NCBI RefSeq assembly: GCF_037039395.1
Contig: NZ_CP146242.1
Location: 2,863,001-2,927,000, forward strand
DNA from: Agrobacterium vitis
Lineage (GTDB): Bacteria > Pseudomonadota > Alphaproteobacteria > Rhizobiales > Rhizobiaceae
DNA length: 64,000 nt
Direction of reading: 5' to 3'
The notes under the pieces were generated by a model. The model worked only from the letters and a program-made list of their open reading frames with translations. It was not told the origin of the DNA and did no database searches. Below, piece by piece: positions 1 to 7,228 of this stretch; within the stretch, counting starts at the first letter, position 1; each line of letters starts with the position of its first letter. The position numbers and the translations under genes are program-made.

Positions 1-973
1 GTGCGGCAATAATCATCTCGTCGCGGCGCTTTAATGCCCATTGCCGTCTCAAGCGGACGCCCAACGCACATGCGACCATCAATGCGACGAGGAAACAGAT
101 CCATCTGGGTTTGCTGATATCTATCCAATACCACAGGATAGATTTCTTCGAGACAGCTACAAGCACGGTGATCTGCGTATTGCTGCTTCTATAATATCCA
201 GATGTTCTCAATATGCCGTCAAAGCGGGATGTATATTGAAAATTTCCAATGTTGCTTGTCGAAACACTTCGGTACAGAGCCGAATCGGCGATGCTGGTTC
301 CCATTGCCGTTGCATCCAGGGGCGCACGGACCAGTACGCGGCCAGCCCCATCCATCATCGCGAAGGCACTGTTGTCCAGCATGTTGAAACTCCGGAAAAA
401 CCGGATGAAGCTTTCGACATCAATGGTCGCCACCATGATGCCCGCAAATTGTCCTCGATCATCGTTCATCCGCTGGGAGAGGGTAATGAACCAGTCTTTG
501 GCCGACGGACTTTGATAGGGTCCATCGACAAATGGTCGCAGCTCCGCGGATGTTTGATGGGTTTTGAAATAACTGCGGCTGGAAAGATCGAGACCCGATG
601 AAAACGGATCGGAGGTCGACTCAATCAGCCGACCATCCGGGCCGATATAGGCCAAACTGCGCAAATAGGGTGACGTCTTGATAAGCTCGCGCATCCTGCG
701 GACAAGGTCGAGGCTCTGCAAAACGCTTTTGCTGTTGTTTTCCTGCACTTCGAAGACCAGCCCGGCCAAAGGCTGCTTGGCCACCTCGATGACGTCGTCC
801 GTATGCTGGGCGATCGCTCTTGCCGTTTGCGCAAGATAGGAATTCATCCGCGACACCTGGGCCGTCCAGTTTGCAACCTCGGACCAGATCGTCAATGCCA
901 GAAATATTGCAAATCCTCCCGCGATAACCAGCTGTTGGGCGGGATTTTTCGATGCGATATGCATGACATTCAT
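1..973 (-). CDS. Membrane sensor protein with extracytoplasmic Cache domain (C-terminus beyond window)
   Basis: The reading frame opens at ATG 973 (protein start MNVMHIASKNPAQQ) and stays open to the left edge, giving about 324 residues without a stop, so the gene is 3'-truncated by the window. A hydrophobic segment at about residues 14-33 is followed by a periplasmic stretch of about 250 residues. That stretch has the look of a dCache_1 sensor (segments such as SRSYFKTHQT, FITLSQRM and IDVESFIRFF). A second hydrophobic segment near residues 285-305 then leads into a basic cytoplasmic start. Proteins of this layout usually end in a GGDEF, histidine kinase or MCP signalling domain; which one applies here cannot be seen. 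A weak purine-rich site (AAGAGA) precedes the start. Frame and membrane topology are seen; the sensor family is inference. Confidence 0.75.
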   Translation of the reverse strand, partial: MNVMHIASKNPAQQLVIAGGFAIFLALTIWSEVANWTAQVSRMNSYLAQTARAIAQHTDDVIEVAKQPLAGLVFEVQENNSKSVLQSLDLVRRMRELIKTSPYLRSLAYIGPDGRLIESTSDPFSSGLDLSSRSYFKTHQTSAELRPFVDGPYQSPSAKDWFITLSQRMNDDRGQFAGIMVATIDVESFIRFFRSFNMLDNSAFAMMDGAGRVLVRAPLDATAMGTSIADSALYRSVSTSNIGNFQYTSRFDGILRTSGYYRSSNTQITVLVAVSKKSILWYWIDISKPRWICFLVALMVACALGVRLRRQWALKRRDEMIIAA

Positions 974-1564
974 GGTCAAGTTTTCTCTTGTAGTAGATCA
1001 ATATTATATTAAGAGGGTAGTAATTAAAAAATTATTTCGTATTTTTGCGAATGAATAAAATGATAGGAGTTTGAAATTTACACTTGGAAAACGATCTGAA
1101 GACAATAAATTTTAAGGTAAATGCAAGAATTTACTGCCTGGATGAACTTGCCGCACTTAACCCGCGGTGCATTTTATAAAGCACACCAAGGTTTTTGTAA
1201 CCCTTTAAAATTACTGGATAATTTTCTCTTGGGGCCTCAGCCGACTTAAGGAGCTATCTGGCTTCCTGCGTCTGACCAGAATGATTGCTTCAAGGTTTTG
1301 GATGTGATCCATAATCCTTCTCACTTCATTCAAGATATAGTCTGTAACAGATCGCCGCTTTCCTTATGTTTATTATCGAACTCAACTTACTCATAGAGCA
1401 GATATAAATGCATCCGACGGTAGGGCGTGTAATATTTTACCCGTCTATAGCGGCAGAGGAAATCGCGATTTCTTTTAATGACTGGTGAACAATTTTTCCG
1501 GCCGCACGTTTCAATGCCGGAACACCAACAACGGTCTTCCTTAATCAAGAGAAGGACGAAAACC
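974..1564. other. Intergenic region, AT-rich, no gene recognised
   Basis: This is about 590 bases between two divergently oriented genes. No convincing coding frame was found on either strand. It contains an imperfect palindrome at 1166-1187 (GGTGC...GCACACC around a TTTTATAAA core) that resembles the perfect copy at 11255-11274. The rest is AT-rich and presumably holds the promoters of the sensor gene (leftward) and the csbD-like gene (rightward). Confidence 0.5.
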
Positions 1565-1732
1565 ATGGACAAGAATCGCATCGAAGGTGCCGCCAAGGAA
1601 GCCAAGGGCAGCGTCAAGGAAACCGTAGGCAAGGTAACCGGCAGCAAGAAGCTCGAAACCGAAGGCAAGATGGACAAGGCCGCCGGCAAGGTTCAGTCCA
1701 CCGTTGGCAAGGCCAAGGATGCCTTCAAGTAA
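1565..1732 (+). CDS. CsbD family stress-response protein
   Basis: The product is 55 residues (MDKNRIEGAAKEAKGSVKE...), highly charged, rich in Lys, Ala and Gly, and without Cys or Trp. It carries the CsbD pattern of an N-terminal NRIEGAAKEAKG followed by a VGKVTG...KMDKAAGKVQ repeat. CsbD proteins are small general-stress proteins in many bacteria; their molecular role is unknown. The chosen start is preceded by AGAAGGA at a normal distance, and the upstream in-frame extension has no family similarity. A GC-rich hairpin at 1811-1831 lies downstream. Confidence 0.9.
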   Translation: MDKNRIEGAAKEAKGSVKETVGKVTGSKKLETEGKMDKAAGKVQSTVGKAKDAFK

Positions 1733-1810
1733 ACGAAATATCATGTTCGAAGTCTCTGAGGCTTGAAGATGCGCAGCATCCTCGCCTTCAGACGTCCTAC
1801 GATAATAACG

Positions 1811-1831
1811 GCAGCCACGCGGCGTGGCTGC
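1811..1831 (+). terminator. Hairpin downstream of csbD-like gene
   Basis: Arms GCAGCCAC (1811-1818) and GTGGCTGC (1824-1831) form a perfect 8-bp stem with a 5-base loop, 79 bases after the csbD-like stop. There is no real T run, so it may be a weak terminator or an mRNA-stabilising 3' structure. Confidence 0.4.
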
Positions 1832-1914
1832 TGTTGAAAGACACTTGGGCAAGGCGGATTACTGCCTTGCGAAGGGGACCGGAAACGGTCCGCAACAGCG
1901 GAAAGGAATGTTCG

Positions 1915-2439
1915 ATGAGAACAGTTTTTGCTCTGGTCGCGGTGGCGGCAATGGGGGCGGCATCGGTCGCCAATGCAGCGAATACCCATCACAACAGCAC
2001 GCGCCACCCTGCCTCCCAGATGACGGCAACGCAGCCGAAGGAGCGTCTGGGCACCTTGTCCTGCGAGGTTGCAGGCGGCATCGGCATGTTGATTGGTTCC
2101 AGCCGAACCGTGACCTGTGACTTCCAGCAGCGTTCTGGCAAGATTGAGCGCTATAGCGGCTCTATCGGCAAGCTGGGTCTGGATGTCGGCATCACCGGCA
2201 AGAGCTATATCCGCTGGATCGTCTATAACATCAAACCGACCACGACGCGCCAGGGCGCGCTGGCGGGCACCTATGTCGGCGCATCGGCGAGAGCCTCGGT
2301 CGGCATTGGCCTCGGCGCCAACGCCCTGGTTGGCGGCAGCAACAAGAATTTCGGTTTGCAGCCGCTCAGCGCAGAGGCCGGAACAGGCTTGAACGTCGCA
2401 GCCGGGATCTCGCGCCTGCTACTGAAGCCGGCTCGTTGA
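1915..2439 (+). CDS. Exported DUF992 family protein
   Basis: The product is 174 residues. It begins with a clear Sec signal peptide (MRTVFALVAVAAMGAASVANA, cleavage near ANA/AN). The mature part has the DUF992 features: LSCEVAGGIGMLIGSSRTVTC near the start, an ERYSGSIGKLGLDVG segment, and a glycine/alanine-rich second half (GTYVGASARASVGIGLGANALVGGS). Two Cys in the first mature segment could form a disulfide. The start was chosen because GGAAAGGAA lies just upstream and the signal peptide starts there; the longer frame adds an unlikely Arg-rich head. Function unknown; periplasmic location is inferred. A strong terminator follows at 2472. Confidence 0.88.
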   Translation: MRTVFALVAVAAMGAASVANAANTHHNSTRHPASQMTATQPKERLGTLSCEVAGGIGMLIGSSRTVTCDFQQRSGKIERYSGSIGKLGLDVGITGKSYIRWIVYNIKPTTTRQGALAGTYVGASARASVGIGLGANALVGGSNKNFGLQPLSAEAGTGLNVAAGISRLLLKPAR

Positions 2440-2471
2440 TCTGATATTTCATTTGATGTGAGATTTGTGCA

Positions 2472-2500
2472 TCCCCCGGTCTTGGCCGGGGGATTTTTCT
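2472..2500 (+). terminator. Rho-independent terminator after DUF992 gene
   Basis: Stem CCCCCGG (2473-2479) / CCGGGGG (2486-2492) with a 6-base loop, closed by one more A-T pair and followed by a T-rich tail. It sits between convergent genes, 33 bases past the DUF992 stop and just before the 3' end of the alcohol dehydrogenase gene. Confidence 0.85.
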
Positions 2501-2509
2501 ATTGAAATT

Positions 2510-3556
2510 TTAGGCGGCCAGCGTCGCCATATCGATGACGAAGCGGTAACGCACGTCGCTTTTCAACACCCGCTCATAGGCCGTGTTGATATCCTTGATG
2601 TCGATCAGCTCGATATCGGAGGTGATGCCGTGCTTGCCGCAGAAATCCAGCATGTCCTGGGTTTCCTTGATCGACCCGATCATCGAGCCTGCCAGATTGC
2701 GGCGGGCGGGGATGAGCGAGAAGGCATGGACCGGCACCGGCTTTTCCGGCACGCCGAGCAGAACCATGGTGCCATCCACCTTCAGCAGGTTGAGATAGGC
2801 GTTCCAATCGATATCGGCACTGACAGTGCAGATGATCAGGTCGAAGGACCCGGCCAGCGTCTCGAAGGTCTTGGCGTCGCTGGTCGCATAATAATGGCTG
2901 GCGCCGAGGCGCAGGCCATCCTCTTTCTTCGACAGGGTCTGGCTGAGCACGGTGATTTCCGCGCCCATGGCAGCACCGATCTTGACGCCCATATGGCCGA
3001 GACCGCCCATGCCGACGATCGCCACTTTCTTGCCAGGACCGGCCTTCCAATGAGCGAGCGGCGAATACAGCGTGATCCCGGCGCACAGCAGCGGGGCAGC
3101 CTTATCGAGTGGCAGATTGTCCGGGATCGACAGGACATAGCCTTCCTTGACGACGATCGTGTCGGAATAACCGCCCTGGGTGGGGGTTTTACCGTCGCGG
3201 TCTACGCCGTTATAGGTCTGGACGAGGCCGGGCAGATATTGCTCAATATCCTCATCGCGTTCCTGGCAATGAACGCAGGAATCGACGAAACAGCCAACGC
3301 CGACATGATCGCCGACTTTGAATTTCGACACGTTTGCGCCAACGGCGGTGACGACACCGGCAATTTCGTGGCCGGGCACCATAGGGAATGCGGAATTGCC
3401 CCATTCATTGCGGGCCTGATGAATGTCGGAATGGCAGACGCCACAATATTTGATGGAAATCACCACGTCGTCATCATTGGGTTCGCGACGTTCAAAAGTG
3501 AAGGGTTCCAGCGGCTTGCTGGCGTCGGTTGCGGCATAACCTCTTGCGATTGGCAT
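2510..3556 (-). CDS. Zinc-dependent NAD(P) alcohol dehydrogenase (YahK/cinnamyl-alcohol dehydrogenase type)
   Basis: The product is 348 residues, the normal length for a medium-chain dehydrogenase/reductase. Catalytic zinc motifs are visible: CGVCHSDIH near residue 40 and GHEIAGVV near residue 63. The nucleotide-binding loop is [11 protein letters not shown] near residue 178, with [10 protein letters not shown] ahead of it. It should interconvert aldehydes and primary alcohols in the cytoplasm. One oddity is the structural-zinc lobe, which normally has four Cys: here it reads [17 protein letters not shown], so the third and fourth positions are Arg and Leu. The start at 3556 is set by AAGGAG upstream; an in-frame extension to 3685 is not family-like. 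It is convergent with the DUF992 gene. Substrate unknown. Confidence 0.9.
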   Translation of the reverse strand: MPIARGYAATDASKPLEPFTFERREPNDDDVVISIKYCGVCHSDIHQARNEWGNSAFPMVPGHEIAGVVTAVGANVSKFKVGDHVGVGCFVDSCVHCQERDEDIEQYLPGLVQTYNGVDRDGKTPTQGGYSDTIVVKEGYVLSIPDNLPLDKAAPLLCAGITLYSPLAHWKAGPGKKVAIVGMGGLGHMGVKIGAAMGAEITVLSQTLSKKEDGLRLGASHYYATSDAKTFETLAGSFDLIICTVSADIDWNAYLNLLKVDGTMVLLGVPEKPVPVHAFSLIPARRNLAGSMIGSIKETQDMLDFCGKHGITSDIELIDIKDINTAYERVLKSDVRYRFVIDMATLAA

Positions 3557-3781
3557 GCGGCGCTCCTTTTTTGTCATGGGGAGGAATGTGTAGAGAACAG
3601 TTTTTGTAATTGGGAAGGGCACGGAAAAGCCGTTGGGAACGGCAGCCCGCCCCTTAGATAGGTCTCTGGCGGGTGTGTTCAACATCTATGGTGAATATTC
3701 GGCGCGGCCTTCCGAAAATCCGGCTCTTTCCAACCCGTCGCATATTGGCTATCGATTGCAAATCAAAACAGGGGTGAGCCG

Positions 3782-4291
3782 ATGCAGCGACAGGATTTCA
3801 TTGAGCAATTCGGCGGGATATTCGAGCATTCGCCGTTCATTGCCGAGCGCGCTTTCGATGCCGGTTTTATCGATGAGCCCCTGAGCGCCCTTGGCGTTCA
3901 TGATGGAATGAGCGCGATGTTTCGCACCGCAACCCAAGCCGAGCGGCTCGAGGTCCTGCGGGCGCATCCGGATCTGGCGGGAAAACTGGCCATTGCGGGT
4001 GAGTTGACAGCGGAAAGCCGCAGCGAACAGGCTGGCGCCGGGCTCGATCGCCTGTCGGAGGCTGAACACCAGCGTTTTACAGCGCTCAATAGTGCTTATA
4101 TGGAGAAATTCGGCTTTCCGTTCATCATCGCCGTAAAAGGTCTGACGAAAGACGATATTCTGGCCGCATTTGAGGCCCGGATTGACAATAGCGTCGAGAC
4201 GGAGTTCTCAACCGCCTGCCTTCAAGTCGAAAAAATCGCCCGCCTCCGGCTCGAAGCAATGCTGCCAGCCGAAAGTGCCGAGCAGGAATGA
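3782..4291 (+). CDS. uraD: 2-oxo-4-hydroxy-4-carboxy-5-ureidoimidazoline (OHCU) decarboxylase
   Basis: The product is 169 residues. It carries the OHCU decarboxylase signature HPDLAGK with the catalytic-type His near residue 61, the conserved FxxHSPFIAERAF start, and FGFPFIIAVKG near residue 112. UraD catalyses the last step from urate to S-allantoin: after PuuD/urate oxidase and UraH it decarboxylates OHCU stereoselectively. GGGGTGAG precedes the ATG. Its partners allA and uraH lie 7 kb downstream, on the same strand, beyond glnII and an NRPS gene, and the usual neighbour puuE (allantoinase) is not adjacent. The pathway is therefore split here. Confidence 0.93.
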   Translation: MQRQDFIEQFGGIFEHSPFIAERAFDAGFIDEPLSALGVHDGMSAMFRTATQAERLEVLRAHPDLAGKLAIAGELTAESRSEQAGAGLDRLSEAEHQRFTALNSAYMEKFGFPFIIAVKGLTKDDILAAFEARIDNSVETEFSTACLQVEKIARLRLEAMLPAESAEQE

Positions 4292-4404
4292 GTGCCACCC
4301 AGGAATGATTAGGCCGCGCATTTAGATTAGGCCGCGCGTTTACAAGCGCGCAGCCGAAGCAGGGTCATACATCATGATCCCACTGATTGCGGTTTTGCCA
4401 AACA

Positions 4405-4584
4405 TTACTGCTTGCGGGCGTCTTCCGCCTCGCGGATCGCTTCCTCGTGATACCAGCTGGCGGCTCCGCTTTCGAGGATCACCTGCTTTTGGAGACTGCG
4501 CTCACGCATTTCACGCAGTCTTTGCGTGTTGTGTACTGGGAATTCGTAGATTTTTGCCGATTCCCGACCAAGGCCCGTTGTCAT
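4405..4584 (-). CDS. gstI: DUF2735 protein, GstI-like inhibitor of glutamine synthetase II synthesis
   Basis: The product is 59 residues (MTTGLGRESAKIYEFPVHNT...) ending in an ASWYHEEAIREAEDARKQ tail. The RESAKIYxFP head and the SWYHEEAIxEA tail are what I recall of the DUF2735 family. In rhizobia the 63-residue GstI, encoded just upstream of glnII and divergent from it, is described as reducing glnII expression at the translational level. Size, position and orientation all match here. The start at 4584 was preferred over the upstream in-frame ATG at 4635 because it fits the family N-terminus and has GAAGGG upstream. A palindrome resembling an NtrC site lies 70 bases upstream. Motif and synteny are seen; equivalence with GstI is inference. 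Confidence 0.8.
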   Translation of the reverse strand: MTTGLGRESAKIYEFPVHNTQRLREMRERSLQKQVILESGAASWYHEEAIREAEDARKQ

Positions 4585-4654
4585 CGCTACTGCCCTTCGT
4601 TGTTCCTCGAGCTCCTCCGCCCGGATGAATCTCATAGCATTTTTTCAGCTAAAA

Positions 4655-4671
4655 TGCACATAGAAAGTGCA
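4655..4671. promoter_or_regulatory. Putative NtrC-binding palindrome in the gstI-glnII intergenic region
   Basis: TGCACATAGAAAGTGCA has perfect 5-bp arms TGCAC/GTGCA in a 17-bp frame, as in the NtrC consensus TGCACC-N5-GGTGCA. It lies 71 bases upstream of the gstI start, probably within or over its promoter, and about 213 bases upstream of the glnII sigma-54 element. This is a normal distance for an NtrC enhancer acting by DNA looping. One site could therefore activate glnII and repress gstI. Confidence 0.7.
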
Positions 4672-4883
4672 ATTTGCCCAAAAATAAATCATTTTAAGCT
4701 GCTTTTTCACGTCGACGCTGCTATCCACCGGGCATTGCTGCCTTTTATTTTGCAAATGCGCATTGAGAAGGCGGTGGCGCGCCAGCCAATCTGACGCAAA
4801 ACTGTTAAAAACCCGTGGCTTTTAAGGTGTTTTGAATATGCCTGGCATTTTTTCTGCTGGCTGCGGAGTGATTTTTGCGGGTT

Positions 4884-4899
4884 TGGCATGGTTCCTGCT
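4884..4899 (+). promoter_or_regulatory. Sigma-54 (-24/-12) promoter of glnII
   Basis: TGGCATGGTTCCTGCT carries the invariant GG (4885-4886) and GC (4897-4898) separated by exactly 10 bases. It matches TGGCAC-N5-TTGCW with mismatches outside the invariant bases. Predicted transcription start is near 4910, leaving a leader of about 73 nt before glnII. Rhizobial glnII genes are known to be NtrC/sigma-54 dependent. Confidence 0.85.
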
Positions 4900-4982
4900 T
4901 GTTATTTATCGACTCCCGGACCGCCGGAGAATCACCCCAGGGTGCGCCCGATGCGAGGCGCTGGACTTATGAGAGATCGACA

Positions 4983-6017
4983 ATGACCAAGTACAAGCTC
5001 GAGTATATCTGGTTGGACGGCTATACGCCGGTCCCGAACCTGCGTGGCAAGACGCAGATCAAGGAATTCGCTGAATTTCCGACCCTCGAACAGCTCCCCC
5101 TCTGGGGCTTCGACGGTAGCTCCACCCAGCAGGCCGAAGGCCATAGCTCGGATTGCGTGCTGAAGCCTGTTGCTGTTTACCCCGATCCGGCCCGCACCAA
5201 TGGTGCATTGGTGATGTGCGAAGTGATGATGCCAGATGGCGTCACCCCGCATAGCTCCAACAGCCGCGCCACCATTCTGGAAGACGAAGGCACATGGTTC
5301 GGCTTCGAGCAGGAATATTTCCTCTATCAGGACGGTCGTCCGCTCGGCTTCCCGGAAAATGGCTATCCTGCACCGCAGGGTCCTTATTACACCGGCGTCG
5401 GCTTCAAGAATGTCGGCGATGTCGCGCGTGAAATCGTTGAAGAGCATCTGGATCTTTGCCTGGCTGCTGGCATCAACCACGAAGGCATCAATGCTGAAGT
5501 GGCCAAGGGCCAGTGGGAATTCCAGGTTTTCGGCAAGGGCTCCAAGAAGGCCGCCGACGAAATCTGGCTGGCTCGCTACCTGCTGCTGCGTCTTTGCGAA
5601 AAATACGGCGTCGATGTCGAGTTCCATTGCAAGCCGCTCGGCGATACCGACTGGAACGGTTCCGGCATGCACTGCAACTTCTCGACCAAGTTCATGCGCG
5701 AAGTGGGCGGCAAGGACTATTTCGAAGCGCTCATGGCGGCTTTCGCCAAGAACTGGAAAGAGCATATCGACGTTTACGGTCCCGACAACCACCTGCGTCT
5801 GACCGGCAAGCACGAAACCGCTCCGTGGAACAAGTTCTCCTACGGCGTTGCTGACCGTGGTGCATCGATCCGCGTTCCGCACTCCTTCGTCAACAATGGC
5901 TATCGTGGCTATCTGGAAGACCGTCGCCCCAATTCGCAGGGCTGCCCTTACCAGATCGCTTCCCAGGTCTTGAAGACGATTGCGGAAGTTCCGGCTGCCA
6001 AGTCCGAAGCTGCCTGA
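4983..6017 (+). CDS. glnII: Glutamine synthetase type II
   Basis: The product is 344 residues, the size of the eukaryote-like GSII rather than the about 470 of GSI. Recognisable landmarks are LEYIWLDGYTPVPNLRGKT at the N-terminus, LPLWGFDGSSTQQAEG, the catalytic FGFEQEYFL, EVAKGQWEFQVFG, NGSGMHCNFST and the C-terminal PHSFVNNGYRGYLEDRRP(N/A)S. It ligates ammonium to glutamate with ATP in the cytoplasm as an octamer or decamer. GSII lacks the adenylylation control of GSI, so control is mainly at expression. That fits the sigma-54 element, the NtrC palindrome and the divergent gstI gene upstream. The upstream in-frame extension has no family similarity; the ATG follows GAGAGATCGAC. Confidence 0.98.
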   Translation: MTKYKLEYIWLDGYTPVPNLRGKTQIKEFAEFPTLEQLPLWGFDGSSTQQAEGHSSDCVLKPVAVYPDPARTNGALVMCEVMMPDGVTPHSSNSRATILEDEGTWFGFEQEYFLYQDGRPLGFPENGYPAPQGPYYTGVGFKNVGDVAREIVEEHLDLCLAAGINHEGINAEVAKGQWEFQVFGKGSKKAADEIWLARYLLLRLCEKYGVDVEFHCKPLGDTDWNGSGMHCNFSTKFMREVGGKDYFEALMAAFAKNWKEHIDVYGPDNHLRLTGKHETAPWNKFSYGVADRGASIRVPHSFVNNGYRGYLEDRRPNSQGCPYQIASQVLKTIAEVPAAKSEAA

Positions 6018-6025
6018 TCCTCTCT

Positions 6026-6087
6026 GCTTGCGCCCAGATCCAACCGGGCTGATCCATCGGATCTTACCATCGGATCTGGGCGCAAGC
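6026..6087. repeat. Perfect 16-bp inverted repeat at the glnII 3' end
   Basis: GCTTGCGCCCAGATCC (6026-6041) is exactly inverted at 6072-6087, with a 30-base loop. It begins 8 bases after the glnII stop and has no T run behind it. It is probably the folded 3' end of the glnII mRNA, acting as terminator, RNase barrier or anchor of a 3' small RNA. Confidence 0.75.
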
Positions 6088-7155
6088 GCTCTTGATATGA
6101 TGTACCAGGGCATCGAAGGCGCCGATGCGTCCTTGTCTTGAAGATGGTGTGAATATTTCAAACCATTGATATTTTTGAATTTTTCTGAAGGGGAAGATGC
6201 GGCAGCGTCTTCGAGCCTTCGTAGAGGTGAAGATCGGCTGTGGTCTTCTATGGCCCTTGATCATTCAGTCAAAACGCCATCATGTGCTGTAAGCAGTATT
6301 CAAGGGTGAAGTGAATACGGTCGGGCGATTTTAAAATGAAGACTGCATCATTCCCCGTTCCGAAACAGATTTAAGCCCATCTGTACCCACTGTACATTAA
6401 AGCGTCGTCGTGGAATCGGGAATTTACCCTGTTTTTTTTAAGGCTTCGGCCTCTGTCGATGCATTGATAATAGCAATCCTGCCTATGTTGTTCGCGTATC
6501 GATCTAATTCCTCGGGTTTTTTATTTCAAAATATTATAATTTGATATATGTTAATAACAAGCAATGCTGGTTTTATAAAAATTCGGATAATACGATTGTT
6601 TTACTCTTTAATATGAGGGGTTTTTGCGTATAAAAACGACCTTGCGTCAAAAGCATTATAAACCCACTCATTTTGATTTTCTCTATGTTTGTTTATGTAT
6701 AATTTTTATTATTTATCCCTGTTTGAGGCAATATATCCATCCGTAAAGGTGTCAAAATTGTTTCATCTTCGGTCTGTATACTTAATTGGATAGAAATAGA
6801 AATTTAAACGTGCATTTGTGGAATTTTCTACTTTTGGGCGATTAATCCGGCATTAAGTGCAAAGTTCATCCCCGTTCTGTTTCGTTGATTTTTACGGGTT
6901 ATTGCAAGTCGGACACTTTACAAACGTGCCTTGTGCTGTTTTCATTGTCTCACGTTTTCAGGCTTGTGTGTCTGATTTGTATATAGTTTGTGAAATTTAT
7001 AGCAAAATCTGTGTTCGTTTTATTCGTGATTGTATCGTTTCGCGACAAATAGGTTTTTTGTTTTATATTTAAGTACGTCTAATTTGTATTGAGCAGTTGA
7101 ATTCATGACATGCTGATGCGTTTTATTTTGAGTGGCAGTTTTTGCGTTTCCTAGC
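6088..7155. other. Strongly AT-rich intergenic region upstream of the NRPS gene
   Basis: There are over 1 kb without a credible gene. Composition drops sharply: the line 6541-6600 has 15 G/C in 60, while the flanking genes are GC-rich. Short open frames occur (for example 6857-7072) but have no ribosome-binding site or family-like translation. Such AT-rich leaders often mark horizontally acquired clusters or silencer-bound promoters. No repeat or operator was recognised apart from the hairpin at 7156. Confidence 0.6.
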
Positions 7156-7196
7156 AGCGCAATCGTTTGATTGCGCTTGCTTTTAGATTGTTTTCT
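7156..7196 (+). terminator. Terminator-like hairpin in the NRPS leader
   Basis: AGCGCAATC (7156-7164) and GATTGCGCT (7169-7177) form a perfect 9-bp stem with a GTTT loop. A T-rich tail follows (TGCTTTTAGATTGTTTTC). It lies about 50 bases before the NRPS start, so it either ends an unseen upstream transcript or attenuates NRPS transcription. Confidence 0.6.
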
Positions 7197-7228
7197 GGTT
7201 TTGGCCGATATTTCAGTGAGGTTTTTCA

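Noticed and set aside
41..601. Open frame of 186 codons on the plus strand at the left edge
   Set aside because: It lies antisense to the membrane sensor gene, whose minus-strand frame stays open from 973 to the edge and shows membrane segments and a Cache-like sensor. The plus-strand translation has no family-like text.
2465..3661. Plus-strand frame of 398 codons opposite the alcohol dehydrogenase
   Set aside because: It is a shadow of a GC-rich gene. The minus-strand frame has all dehydrogenase motifs and a good ribosome-binding site.
4932..6161. Minus-strand frame of 409 codons opposite glnII
   Set aside because: It is antisense to a clear glutamine synthetase II and has no recognisable domain.
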